From positions 1 through 38,647 of the forward strand of contig WLXB01000020.1 in assembly GCA_012103295.1 (NCBI GenBank): a stretch of 38,647 nucleotides of DNA, given 5' to 3'. The notes under the pieces were generated by a model. That model searched no databases. It had not been told where the DNA came from and was given only the letters and a program-made list of their open reading frames with translations. Below are positions 1 through 8,455 of this stretch, piece by piece. The stretch's first letter is position 1; each line of letters begins with the position of its first letter. A program made the translations under genes and the position numbers. The DNA comes from Alphaproteobacteria bacterium. Its GTDB lineage: Bacteria; Pseudomonadota; Alphaproteobacteria; Rhodospirillales; Rhodospirillaceae.

Positions 1-1
1 T

Positions 2-610
2 GATGAACCGCAAACACATGCCGGTCTTACTTTCCAAGAAAGTTACAAAACAGTTGTGTTTTGGAAGATCGCGATTGGGTTCTTCTTTATTTCAGCGATC
101 ATAGCTGGATTGCTCATCAATCTGGTCCCGCTCTTGATTGATCGGGACATGACCGCGATGGATGCGGCACGGATTGCAGGTGTACTCGGATTTGCAGTGT
201 TATTTGGTCGCATCGGAGTTGGATACTTGATCGACCGCTTCAGAGCCCCCCTCGTCGCAGCCGTCATGTTCTCGGCCACTGCAATAGGGTGTTTATTGCT
301 GACACTGGACTCCGCTCCGACGTGGGTCTTCCTGGTCGCCGTTATTACCCTCGGCTTGTCGGCTGCGGCTGAAATTGATTTGGTCGCATTTCTAGTTAGC
401 CGCTTTTTTGGCTTGAAGGCGTACGGCAAGATTTACGGAAGCCAGCTTTCGGTTTTTTATCTTGGTGCTGCGGTTGGTCCCCTCGCGGTCGGGATGTCGT
501 TCGATATGTCCGGTAGCTATTCGCAAGTCTTGTATGCGGCTGTCGTAATCTTGCTATTTGGCGCCGCCGTTATCGGCGGCTTAGGTAAGCCAAGGGAATT
601 TACCGACTAG
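2..610 (+). CDS. MFS transporter, C-terminal half (5' truncated by window edge)
   Basis: The reading frame is open from base 2 to the stop at 610, so the gene begins outside the window. The first possible start inside it, a GTG at 56, falls in the middle of the protein and is not the real start. The visible part (about 200 residues) is strongly hydrophobic, with roughly six membrane segments. A cytoplasmic-type motif, GRIGVGYLIDRF, lies between the first two helices, which is the pattern of the MFS loop between TM8 and TM9. The product should be an inner-membrane secondary transporter; the substrate cannot be told. It ends 34 bases before a secreted CHRD gene on the same strand and may be co-transcribed with it. 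Family assignment is good; a specific transporter class is not supported. Confidence 0.8.
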   Translation, partial: DEPQTHAGLTFQESYKTVVFWKIAIGFFFISAIIAGLLINLVPLLIDRDMTAMDAARIAGVLGFAVLFGRIGVGYLIDRFRAPLVAAVMFSATAIGCLLLTLDSAPTWVFLVAVITLGLSAAAEIDLVAFLVSRFFGLKAYGKIYGSQLSVFYLGAAVGPLAVGMSFDMSGSYSQVLYAAVVILLFGAAVIGGLGKPREFTD

Positions 611-644
611 GAAAACAAGCACTCATCGTTTGAGAAGGTACTAA

Positions 645-1091
645 ATGAATCGTCGAGTCACTTTAATAACAGCACTGTCCGCCATGCTTTTTGCGTGCCT
701 CCCAGCCCACGCTCAAATGACAACGCGAGACTTTCACACTGATCTGTCTGCCTGGAATCAAACGCGACTGACAGAAAGCGGGGCGATTGGGTCAGCTGAC
801 CTAGCGCTTGACCTAACCACTTTGACATTAACCTGGGAAGTTCATTTCAATGGTTTAGAGTCCCGTCCAATTGCCGCCAGCCTGCATGGACCGTCCCAAC
901 CCGGGGCCAACGGGCTGGCGTTTATCGATTTAGCGCCCAACGGAATCATCAGCCCTCTAAAAGGATCCGCCGTCGTCACAGAAGCCGAAGTCCAATACCT
1001 CCTTGCCGGGTGGACCTATGTGAATATCACCACCGACCGCTGGCCTTATGGCGAAATTCGCGGCCAAGTGGACGTCGGGCCACGCAACTAA
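645..1091 (+). CDS. Secreted CHRD-domain protein (copy 1)
   Basis: A protein of 148 residues with a clear Sec signal peptide (charged MNRR start, hydrophobic core, cleavage near AHA-Q at residue 24). The rest is one CHRD domain: a beta-rich stretch ending in LHGPSQPG, then FIDLAPNG, a conserved LLAGWTYVNI strand and the terminal GEIRGQV. CHRD domains, first named in chordin, are widespread in bacterial exported proteins; their function there is unclear. A GAGAAGG ribosome site precedes the ATG. The gene lies between an MFS gene and a triheme cytochrome c on the same strand. A second CHRD gene (8456-8923, minus) lies in the neighbouring operon. Here the usual AHIHGP motif is changed to ASLHGP, so one His of the pair is missing. 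Confidence 0.85.
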   Translation: MNRRVTLITALSAMLFACLPAHAQMTTRDFHTDLSAWNQTRLTESGAIGSADLALDLTTLTLTWEVHFNGLESRPIAASLHGPSQPGANGLAFIDLAPNGIISPLKGSAVVTEAEVQYLLAGWTYVNITTDRWPYGEIRGQVDVGPRN

Positions 1092-1150
1092 TATATAGTC
1101 CTTGAATCGCCCTTTGAGAGGGTACCGCAATTAAAACCAAAGGATTACGT

Positions 1151-2410
1151 GTGACCAACGCTGTGCACTCATTTTACGTATCGTTAGCCGTCTCCGCGCT
1201 CATACTGACAGCCTCCGCATCAGCGCAAGACCCAGTATCCACCAGCGCAATGGCTGACAGTGACAGTCCGGTTCAACGCGGGTTGTACCTCGCGACCGCT
1301 GGGAATTGCATGGCCTGCCACACGCGGGAGGGCGGTGAGCCGTTCTCCGGAGGGGTTTCGTTCCACACTGACTTTGGGGTGATTTATTCGACCAATATTA
1401 CGGCCGACGAAACGACTGGCATCGGTGCATGGACCGAAGATCAGTTCGTCCGCGCAATGCACGAAGGCAAGTCGGCCGACGGGTCAAATCTCTATCCAGC
1501 GTTCCCTTACCCATCATTCACCAAGGTTTCAGAGCAGGATTTGAAAGATCTATTTACGTTCCTGAAAACGGTGGCACCGTCATCCTATTCGCCTCCGGAC
1601 AATGATATGGGATTCCCATTCAACCAGCGCAGTCTCATGGGTGTTTGGAACGCCCTCTATCTTGAGAACGAGCGCTTCGAGACCGACGACTCTCAATCGG
1701 AGCAATGGAACCGCGGCGCCTATTTAGTCCAGGGGCTGGGCCATTGTGGAACTTGCCACACACCGCGCAACGCCCTTGGCGGTCTACAAACAGATCAAGC
1801 ACTCAGCGGTGGTACGTACAATGACAAAGTAGACGGTGAAGAAATTCGCCCCTGGTCGGCGGTCAACCTGACGTCAGCGCCAGATGGCCTCGCCGCATGG
1901 TCGGAAGATGATGTCGCGTCATATTTGAAGACCGGTCATGGCGGTATGGGCGGGACATTCGGCCCAATGAACGAGGTCATCACTCTAAGCACGTCACAAC
2001 TTAGTGACAGCGATGTCCGGGCGATGGCTGTTTATCTGAAGGGTATGCAACCTGTAGAACGTTCGCCGCAGCACAAGATGAGTGATGCGGATTTTAGGGC
2101 TGGTGAACTGGTGTACACGATCCACTGCGGAACGTGCCACCTGCCAACTGGGCTTGGCGACCCAAGCATTGGCCCGGCGGTGGTGGGAAGTGCTGTTGTC
2201 CAGGCTGAAGACCCGGCATCCCTGATCAACGTTATTATTTATGGGGCAGAAGTACCGGCACCCTCACCGGCTGGCGCATGGAAAACCATGGAAGCGTTCG
2301 GCGATAAGTTGGATGACGATGAAATCGCTCTCTTGAGCACTTATCTACGATCTAACTGGGGCAACCGTGGCGGCCCCGTAACCGAAGCCGACGTCGATAA
2401 ACAGCGCTGA
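1151..2410 (+). CDS. Exported triheme cytochrome c (alcohol/gluconate dehydrogenase cytochrome-subunit type)
   Basis: The start is a GTG preceded by AAAGGA. A Sec signal peptide (residues 1-26, ending ASASA-Q) is followed by three class I cytochrome c domains. Their heme motifs are at C53-x2-C56-H57 (CMACH), C199-C202-H203 (CGTCH) and C326-C329-H330 (CGTCH). Length (419 residues) and three-domain layout fit the cytochrome subunits that accept electrons from membrane-associated alcohol, gluconate or sorbitol dehydrogenases and pass them to quinone or an oxidase. No dehydrogenase catalytic subunit is visible in the window, so the electron donor is unknown. The gene is convergent with the HiPIP-like gene, only 7 bases apart, and adjoins the duplicated DUF1592/DUF1552 module. 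A link with that module is inference from proximity. Confidence 0.9.
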   Translation: MTNAVHSFYVSLAVSALILTASASAQDPVSTSAMADSDSPVQRGLYLATAGNCMACHTREGGEPFSGGVSFHTDFGVIYSTNITADETTGIGAWTEDQFVRAMHEGKSADGSNLYPAFPYPSFTKVSEQDLKDLFTFLKTVAPSSYSPPDNDMGFPFNQRSLMGVWNALYLENERFETDDSQSEQWNRGAYLVQGLGHCGTCHTPRNALGGLQTDQALSGGTYNDKVDGEEIRPWSAVNLTSAPDGLAAWSEDDVASYLKTGHGGMGGTFGPMNEVITLSTSQLSDSDVRAMAVYLKGMQPVERSPQHKMSDADFRAGELVYTIHCGTCHLPTGLGDPSIGPAVVGSAVVQAEDPASLINVIIYGAEVPAPSPAGAWKTMEAFGDKLDDDEIALLSTYLRSNWGNRGGPVTEADVDKQR

Positions 2411-2417
2411 TGTTGAT

Positions 2418-2774
2418 CTAGCCCTGCCCCGTATCTTTGGTGCTCCAAGAATCACAGTAGCCGTTTTTGCTCGCCAAGCCTTCGAAAATGCTGCAATCAC
2501 CGCAGTTCGGAACTACACCATCGGGCCCCGCAGGTTCCGGTGTGAAAAATGCGCAGTTGAGGCAATTATTTTCAGGTTCCTCTGACACTTCCGTGTAGTT
2601 GTTGGCCTGACGGATGCTGTTCTCTCCGAAGCTCAAGCTATTGGGATCGGCGCACAACGCAATCTCTTCACCGTCACCACAGGCTGCCAGCATTCCTGCC
2701 GCAGTAGCAACGAACGGCACCTGAATTCCCATCTTGACGAATGAACGTCGACTCAACGTCATGTTTTTACTCAT
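2418..2774 (-). CDS. Tat-exported HiPIP-like iron-sulfur protein
   Basis: A 118-residue protein from the ATG at 2774, which has AGAGG six bases upstream. An in-frame GTG at 2789 is the alternative but would overlap that ribosome site. Residues 8-14 (SRRSFVK) form a twin-arginine motif, followed by a hydrophobic stretch ending in LAAC (C32), so it may also be lipid-anchored. The C-terminal part has the high-potential iron-sulfur protein pattern: C71-x2-C74, C94 followed by SIFEG, and C107 in GYCDSW. These would bind one 4Fe-4S cluster. C41 and C91 are additional cysteines. HiPIPs are small periplasmic electron carriers, and Tat export fits cofactor insertion in the cytoplasm. It is the last gene of the six-gene minus-strand operon and absent from the second module copy. 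Confidence 0.8.
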   Translation of the reverse strand: MSKNMTLSRRSFVKMGIQVPFVATAAGMLAACGDGEEIALCADPNSLSFGENSIRQANNYTEVSEEPENNCLNCAFFTPEPAGPDGVVPNCGDCSIFEGLASKNGYCDSWSTKDTGQG

Positions 2775-2876
2775 GATAAACCTCTGCACAATTTTCTTGG
2801 CGACAATTGGATAAAATCTGATATCACTGAGACGCTAGGTAAAGAATTGTATAGGCGTATAGCAGACTGCTTTTAC

Positions 2877-4028
2877 TTAAGGCCGCCTTAGGGTGCCCTG
2901 CAAAGCATCCCCAGAGTGCATCACCACGTTGAATGCTCGGTTGCCACCGTGGCGATATCCCAAGAACGAGCCTTGAGTTTTATCTCGTGTGTTGGTGAAA
3001 AGATGCCGCCCCTTATAGGCCCACTGCAAGCGACCATCAGACAGAGGCAATATTGCCCAGTTGCCGCCGGGAGAGACTTCATCGTCGTCGGCATACCTAG
3101 GAACCCACTCTTCATCCAAACACTCTGCTCCACATGCCTTTGCAGGTGCGGCTAGCCTTGAAAATAGCTTGCTAGGGTCCCAGGTATAAATGGTGTTGAA
3201 ATTTTCGTCGGAGAGCATTTCGCCAGCATCGGTATCGTGGACCCTCACCCAGTCTGGATAGGGTGGCCTTGGCTCAAGAACCATGGCTTCCATGATGTTT
3301 CCGTTTTTATCAAACGCAACATCGCCCCCCTCAACGTCCTCGAACAAGACATCGCCGGAATATCTGAACAAAGACTGACCTTTGTACGCCCACTGCTTCA
3401 GACCGTCTTCGCGCGTTATGACATCCCAATCACCAATGGAGCGAGCCATGTGGGGAGCCATAACGGGCTTCCATGAGTCCAAGCAGGACTTTTCTACGCA
3501 CAATGACGCGACATCGACCTCCACCTGAGGCGTATACAACGTCTTCTGGTGTTGATCTGCAGCAACGTGCCCTATCAAAGTCTTCTTGGCGCTGATCCCT
3601 GGTGGTGTTGGCTTGCCGATGAAGGAGATATCCCACAGCAGGCCAATGCCCTCGCCGTAGGTGTCTCCGGGGCCCTGGTCGACACTATATCGGTATAGCG
3701 GTTTGTCGTTGTACGCCCACTGTCTGGTACCTTCTTCGCGATTGATCACCGACCAACCGTCGCCGGTCATTGCATCTTCCGCCGCAAGATAGGGCGGCCA
3801 TGAAACCACACAATCCTCAACACAACTCGACTTGCCGGGCTTAATATCACGCTTCGACGTGTACAAAGTCATCGTATCGGACGTTGTGATTGCCCAGCCG
3901 TGGCCTTTCTCGACCAGGACAAAACCGGCAGGAACCTTAGGCGCAGGAACTTCTGCCAAACTGAGAGCAGGAATCAGCGCAAGACCACCGATCAAAGTGA
4001 TAGCTCGAAACGTCATTCGCCTAGTCAT
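2877..4028 (-). CDS. Secreted triple-repeat PF03640/COG4315-type protein (module copy A)
   Basis: A 383-residue protein with a Sec signal peptide (residues 1-25). Three repeats of the type known as PF03640 (secreted repeat of unknown function, COG4315) follow at about residues 50-135, 155-225 and 270-345. Each has a TLYT-like strand, a cysteine pair (C69/C73, C177/C182, C299/C303), a W-x-P segment and a QWAY-x-[DG]-x-x-L[YF] block. The usual family form is a short lipoprotein; a soluble three-repeat version is less common. The function of the family is not established; the Cys pairs probably form disulfides in the periplasm. The gene is 14 bases downstream of the DUF1552 gene in the same operon. 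A homologue with the same three-repeat layout (13436-14533) closes the second module copy. Confidence 0.85.
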   Translation of the reverse strand: MTRRMTFRAITLIGGLALIPALSLAEVPAPKVPAGFVLVEKGHGWAITTSDTMTLYTSKRDIKPGKSSCVEDCVVSWPPYLAAEDAMTGDGWSVINREEGTRQWAYNDKPLYRYSVDQGPGDTYGEGIGLLWDISFIGKPTPPGISAKKTLIGHVAADQHQKTLYTPQVEVDVASLCVEKSCLDSWKPVMAPHMARSIGDWDVITREDGLKQWAYKGQSLFRYSGDVLFEDVEGGDVAFDKNGNIMEAMVLEPRPPYPDWVRVHDTDAGEMLSDENFNTIYTWDPSKLFSRLAAPAKACGAECLDEEWVPRYADDDEVSPGGNWAILPLSDGRLQWAYKGRHLFTNTRDKTQGSFLGYRHGGNRAFNVVMHSGDALQGTLRRP

Positions 4029-4042
4029 TGTCGCTGCTCAAT

Positions 4043-5413
4043 CTAAACTAATATTTCTGAGACTGGCTTCGACGTCTGAAGAGACTTCGTACCCCATGTC
4101 TGCACAGGCACGCCCATAATCTGCATGGTCGTTAGGCCAATTCGCGTAATTGGATCACCACCACCAACCACATACATGCCCTGCTTCATACGGCCGCCCG
4201 CGCCACCGATCAGGTAAACCGGCACGCCGTCGATGGTGTGTAGTCGGGCATAGTTTGTCTCTGTCGAGGCGAAGATCAAGCAGTTGTCGAGCAATGTTCC
4301 TTCGCCCTCTGGGATGCTATCGATGATGTCAATGAAGGTTGCCATGCCCTCCATGGATTTTTCATTGAACCAGTAGGTCAATGGCTGATAGCCCTTTTCG
4401 GCATCGACAACTTCTTCGTGAGTCAGCAAGTGATGGGTGTAAGTTTCGCCGACCCGGCGCACGTTCGCGAAGTTGTCGGTGAATACCATGTTGAACACGT
4501 TGGTCTGGTTGCAAGCAACGGCCATGGCCAGAATCTTAGTCATGACCTTGTGGGTTTCGACGACCGAATCCATCTCCCGGACTTTAGCCACAGCTTGGGA
4601 CCCTAGCTCGCCCGGCCGCGTCGGCACCACACAGGCTTCGTTAGGCTCTGGTTTCGTCAATTGCAGGGCCAATTGATTCTCGATCTCGCGGATCGATGTG
4701 TAGTACTGGTCCATTCGTTGCTTATCGGCCGCGCCCAAGGTCTTCATGTAATCCTTGGTCTCTTCGGTGAATGCCGATAGCACGCTCTTGCGCAGCTGAA
4801 CTTCTGGGTCCGGCTTGAAATCAGCCTTGTTGGGATCGGCAAACTCTGGTCCGTAGATGCGGTCATACAACGCAACGGGATCAACCTCAGCAGCGGCGCG
4901 GTTATATGTGTTGCGCGCGCTATAGTTTTCACGAGATATGCCAACACTACTGACATCGAGAGTCCGGAAACGTGTGCCTTTGCCGATCTCGTCGGCAATA
5001 AGCAAATCTAAAGTCGGCGCCGGAATATCTCCGCCTGCTTCAGGCGCACTACCGGTGCGATTTGCCACCCACCCGGTGAAGTGGGTGTAGTTGGATCGTC
5101 CATCGAGAGGCATGTTGAAGTTACCGAAGTAATTCAATTTGTCCTTATGCGGGATCAGCGCCTTGGTCTCATCGAGGAATTCGATGCCTGGGCCAGTCGC
5201 GGTTTTAGGTTTAACCGCCCGATCAGGCGTGTGTCCCATGCCCCAATACCAAGTGCCGAACCGCGTTGGGATTGGCGCCCCACTAGCTAGAGCCGTACCG
5301 TTGGCGTTCAGTAAACAATCGAGAAACGGCAATGTCAGAGAAACAACGCCACCACCCATCATAGAGCGTAGCATTTGCCGGCGAGATTTGTTGCTGGGAA
5401 GGAGGACACTCAT
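4043..5413 (-). CDS. Tat-exported DUF1552 family protein (module copy A)
   Basis: A 456-residue protein with a twin-arginine signal (SRRQMLR, residues 10-16) and a hydrophobic segment, followed by the DUF1552 (PF07586) body. Features seen include RFGTWYWGMGHTP near residue 51, HFTGW at 111, a long ADKQRMDQYYTSIREIE helix and ACNQTNVFNM around 300. The family is called HXXSHH after its signature; here the corresponding segment reads THHLLTHEE (residues 326-334), a clear deviation. The gene overlaps the upstream DUF1592 gene by 4 bases (ATGA), so the two are translationally coupled. This pairing is common in planctomycetes and myxobacteria, but no biochemical role is established. The paralogue at 12094-13428 shares the motif change, the Tat signal and the overlap. 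Confidence 0.87.
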   Translation of the reverse strand: MSVLLPSNKSRRQMLRSMMGGGVVSLTLPFLDCLLNANGTALASGAPIPTRFGTWYWGMGHTPDRAVKPKTATGPGIEFLDETKALIPHKDKLNYFGNFNMPLDGRSNYTHFTGWVANRTGSAPEAGGDIPAPTLDLLIADEIGKGTRFRTLDVSSVGISRENYSARNTYNRAAAEVDPVALYDRIYGPEFADPNKADFKPDPEVQLRKSVLSAFTEETKDYMKTLGAADKQRMDQYYTSIREIENQLALQLTKPEPNEACVVPTRPGELGSQAVAKVREMDSVVETHKVMTKILAMAVACNQTNVFNMVFTDNFANVRRVGETYTHHLLTHEEVVDAEKGYQPLTYWFNEKSMEGMATFIDIIDSIPEGEGTLLDNCLIFASTETNYARLHTIDGVPVYLIGGAGGRMKQGMYVVGGGDPITRIGLTTMQIMGVPVQTWGTKSLQTSKPVSEILV

Positions 5414-7098
5414 GATCCGCGCTCCTGTTTGGTCTTACTATTAAGGGAAGCAGCCCTCACATCTTCAGTCTTGTTCTTGGGCTGAGTAACTGCATAAAAG
5501 GCATCGCTGGTGGCAATGTCGCGTAACAGAACTTTCAAACTATATCCCGATTCAGCGAATTCGGATTCTAGATAACGAACGAATTCCCGCTCGTCGCGCT
5601 CCGGCGCACGACCGGCGGCATAGGAATACAACTGGTTCGTCAAACAGGCTGGCACAGATGGGCTATCGTGCATGGCTTGGGCCAACGATTTGGCGTCTCC
5701 AAATTCATTGCCATCGAGATTACCCGAAACGTCGATCATCGCGCCCTGTTCTGCGACACGGAATTGGCCAATACCGTCAAATTGTTCGAACCCGAGTCCG
5801 ATGGGATCTGTCAGTTTGTGACAGCCAGCACATGACGGAACCGTTGAATGGGCGGTAAGGCGTTCACGGGCTGTCCTGCTCGGTGCGTCTGGATCGTTGA
5901 ACAATGAAAAATCTACGTCGCCCGGTGGGTCGGGCACCTTCTGACAAAGCAACAGTTCACGCACGGCCTTGCCACGAAGGGTCGCTGAGCTACGCCCCGG
6001 ATGGGAGAATAGCGAGAGAAAGCCCATCTGCGTTAAAATGCCTGCGCGAACGTCATCTTCCGGGAATTCGTACGCTTCCCAACCACCGTCCGGCCTTGTA
6101 ACCGGCACTCGATATATGCGTCCAAGCTGAGCATCTATAAATGTGCTTCGCGTCGTGAAGATTTCGGGATAAGGCGCATCTTGGTTGACCGTATGGTCAA
6201 CGATGGTACGCAGCAGCTGTTCTTTCGCGCTGTTCGCGGCATTTATGGTGTAGGCCGGATAAATGATGGTGTCTTTCTCAAGAGTCTCGAATTTTTCGAG
6301 ATCGAGGAAGTCCTCAAAGAACGCGCGGACCCCTCTCGCCAACAAGTGCGATTGAATCATGCGTTCTACCTGCCGCTCCACGCCCTTATCCGTGTGCAGG
6401 TCTCCTGCCGCCGCAGCCTTGAGCAGCATGTCGTCTGGTGCAGAGTTCCAAAGTAGAAAGCTTAATCGAGCGGCCTTAGCGTATCCTGTTAGCCGCAATC
6501 CACTCGAAGAAGAAGAGTCTGCTTCCGTCTCGTCGATGATGAAGAGGAAACTCGGTGTGACCAAAAGCCCTGTTAGACCGAATTCAATTCCAGCGTAAAA
6601 ATCATCAAACTGGTCAGCGACCTCATTGGCGGCAGAAACTGCCGTTTCCATCTCTGATTCAGATAGCGGCCGGCGATAAAGATATCGACCGACCTCCGCG
6701 AAGAATTGCCGGCTGCAAGCGTCATCCGCGCGAGCCATATCTACAGGCGCGCAGGGCACGAGTACGGCACGATTGTCCTCATCCACAACCTGACCAGCCA
6801 CGGATCGTGCAACGTTATAAAATTTCTCGAAGCCAGACGGAGTGATCAGGGCATTGCTAGCGCCGACAGCAAAAAGACCATCCGTCCGAATCAATGGCTC
6901 AAACCGACTGGCTATTTCTATGTGTTCGCCGAACACATCGTGCACGACATTGCGATATTGCTCGACAGTTAAGCGCCGCATATCCGGAGGCGCGCCACCT
7001 GTTTGCGGCTCGCTTTCACCACAGGCCGTCAATGCGATTGTGACGAACGCAACGCACGTGGCCTGTCCAAGATAACGTTTCACTTTAGATATCAACAT
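5410..7098 (-). CDS. DUF1592-family monoheme lipoprotein (module copy A)
   Basis: A 562-residue lipoprotein: hydrophobic N-terminus and lipobox LTAC with C26. Domains in order match the DUF1587-DUF1595-DUF1592-DUF1588-DUF1585 set. RRLTVEQYRN is at residue 41 (DUF1587), RYLYRRPLS near 139 (DUF1595), and RLSFLLWNSAPDD near 211 (DUF1592). C423-AG-C426-H427 followed by DPIGLGFEQFDGIGQFR is DUF1588, and the C-terminal LYSYAAGR...DIATSDAFY is DUF1585. The CxxCH should bind one covalent c-type heme. Planctomycete members often carry an extra N-terminal cytochrome domain; this one does not. The family is of unknown function and regularly pairs with DUF1552, as here with a 4-base overlap. The paralogue is at 10433-12097. 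Confidence 0.87.
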   Translation of the reverse strand: MLISKVKRYLGQATCVAFVTIALTACGESEPQTGGAPPDMRRLTVEQYRNVVHDVFGEHIEIASRFEPLIRTDGLFAVGASNALITPSGFEKFYNVARSVAGQVVDEDNRAVLVPCAPVDMARADDACSRQFFAEVGRYLYRRPLSESEMETAVSAANEVADQFDDFYAGIEFGLTGLLVTPSFLFIIDETEADSSSSSGLRLTGYAKAARLSFLLWNSAPDDMLLKAAAAGDLHTDKGVERQVERMIQSHLLARGVRAFFEDFLDLEKFETLEKDTIIYPAYTINAANSAKEQLLRTIVDHTVNQDAPYPEIFTTRSTFIDAQLGRIYRVPVTRPDGGWEAYEFPEDDVRAGILTQMGFLSLFSHPGRSSATLRGKAVRELLLCQKVPDPPGDVDFSLFNDPDAPSRTARERLTAHSTVPSCAGCHKLTDPIGLGFEQFDGIGQFRVAEQGAMIDVSGNLDGNEFGDAKSLAQAMHDSPSVPACLTNQLYSYAAGRAPERDEREFVRYLESEFAESGYSLKVLLRDIATSDAFYAVTQPKNKTEDVRAASLNSKTKQERGS

Positions 7099-7139
7099 TT
7101 ATCACCTGAATTATCCGCGATACCTGTTATTTGACAGGC

Positions 7140-8294
7140 TCAGCGTTCGGCAGTTTCCATTTCACTCGTTTGGTCGGGGTGCACGATAAAAGCTGCGAAG
7201 GCATTAACTTCAAAAGCCGACGATATGTGGGTGCACTCACCCGTTTCTGGGTCCGGGTAACCGTCAGCCATCCGCTTGGCCGCTTCGAAGAATGCGGGGC
7301 AACTAAAATTCCCAGTCGTAATGACCGGACCCAGGCCGCCGGTGTGATACAGATACTGCTCTAGGTCATAGTATCCTGCCACCGACCCCTGCGCGTTAGT
7401 GCCATCTTCAGTTATCTCTAGCCGGATTTGCATATCCCGGATGACCGGATGCAAATAGTTGTAGTTGCCGTAGTAAGGCAAACGTACGTCACCTGAGCCA
7501 GCCTGCAGGACGCCGTCAACAATAGAGCCTTTAATGCTGTCGCCATAGCGCGGTCCATCATCCTTATAGTCGATGCGATAACTGGAGAACGGAAGAACCT
7601 GTCCTGAACTATCTAGAGGGAATTGATCAACGGAGCGATAAAAAGTCACGGTAACGTCTTCATCATTACGGGCGTCGTCGACATCCGTAATTTCAATGAG
7701 GATCATCGCTAGGCCGCTAGTGCGACGCATTTCATTCGCGTTGATTTCAATGACGCCCTGGTCGCGGAAGCCGTAGATACAGCCAATTAGTCGATAGAGC
7801 TGATTGTCGATACCGGGGACACCAGCCGGGCTAGTAAAGTTTTCATGCTTGCACGACTTGAGCGTTGCACTGCCGTCAACATTGCCGTCAAGGTTAACGC
7901 CGAACGATGTCGCACCTTCAACCGTCAACAATGGTGGGTCGTCATCGATAACTTCTGGATTGATGCAGACGTCCTCGCCGTTGGGGCCGCGGTTCTTGGC
8001 AACAAACCAGCGATCCAGAGTCGTGATCAAACCGTCTAATGTCTTTTCGCTTCGCTCTTCCTTGGTTAAACCACGCCACCAAATTTCATCATTACTTATA
8101 TTCAGTCCGGCCGGGCACTCGTCAATGAACTTGGATTCATAGACCGCTGGCATCCAATCTTTGACGACGAAACCAAGGGTCCGATTGGGTGGCGCATCCT
8201 CAGCTGCGACGCCAGTCACCACGGTGGTCAGAATGGCGGCGGCGGCCAATGCTGGGAGAAACTGTTTTATCATCTGGTTCTGCCGTGTTTCCAT
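7140..8294 (-). CDS. Unknown secreted six-cysteine protein (module copy A)
   Basis: I do not recognise a named domain. The frame continues upstream to 8429, but the ATG at 8294 (preceded by GGGGTAG) or the ATG at 8273 puts the signal peptide (MIKQFLPALAAAAILTT...AAED) at the N-terminus. I chose 8294, giving 384 residues. Six cysteines (60, 110, 148, 172, 332, 354) are all conserved in the paralogue at 9242-10417. So are the blocks NDEIWW, GPNGEDVC, a K-x-C-x-H-x-NF motif, PGIDNQ-x-YRL, RND-x-[DE]-VTV, LPYYGN and DGYPDP-x-TGEC. The even number of cysteines in an exported protein suggests disulfides; C148-x-H150 could alternatively bind a metal. It stands 41 bases upstream of the DUF1592 gene, first of the shared four-gene module. 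Confidence 0.75.
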   Translation of the reverse strand: METRQNQMIKQFLPALAAAAILTTVVTGVAAEDAPPNRTLGFVVKDWMPAVYESKFIDECPAGLNISNDEIWWRGLTKEERSEKTLDGLITTLDRWFVAKNRGPNGEDVCINPEVIDDDPPLLTVEGATSFGVNLDGNVDGSATLKSCKHENFTSPAGVPGIDNQLYRLIGCIYGFRDQGVIEINANEMRRTSGLAMILIEITDVDDARNDEDVTVTFYRSVDQFPLDSSGQVLPFSSYRIDYKDDGPRYGDSIKGSIVDGVLQAGSGDVRLPYYGNYNYLHPVIRDMQIRLEITEDGTNAQGSVAGYYDLEQYLYHTGGLGPVITTGNFSCPAFFEAAKRMADGYPDPETGECTHISSAFEVNAFAAFIVHPDQTSEMETAER

Positions 8295-8455
8295 TATATC
8301 TACCCCGCCCAAATGGCGGCCAAGCCCTTTTAATTTCAGGCTTTTCTTAAGATTATTCGTACTCTTTTCTTTGCCTGACAGCCACTTTGTTATCCTCCGG
8401 TGAGCGCCGTGCGAACACCGGCGACCCAATGATAACGGCCACTTTTGATGCGCTT

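Noticed and set aside
56-610. Full-length short membrane protein starting at the GTG at 56
   Set aside because: The frame is open to the window edge upstream and the content is the C-terminal half of an MFS transporter.
2790-2876. Separate promoter or small gene between the PF03640 and HiPIP genes
   Set aside because: The 87 bases lie within a same-strand run of genes and show no clear promoter boxes, hairpin or ribosome-linked frame.
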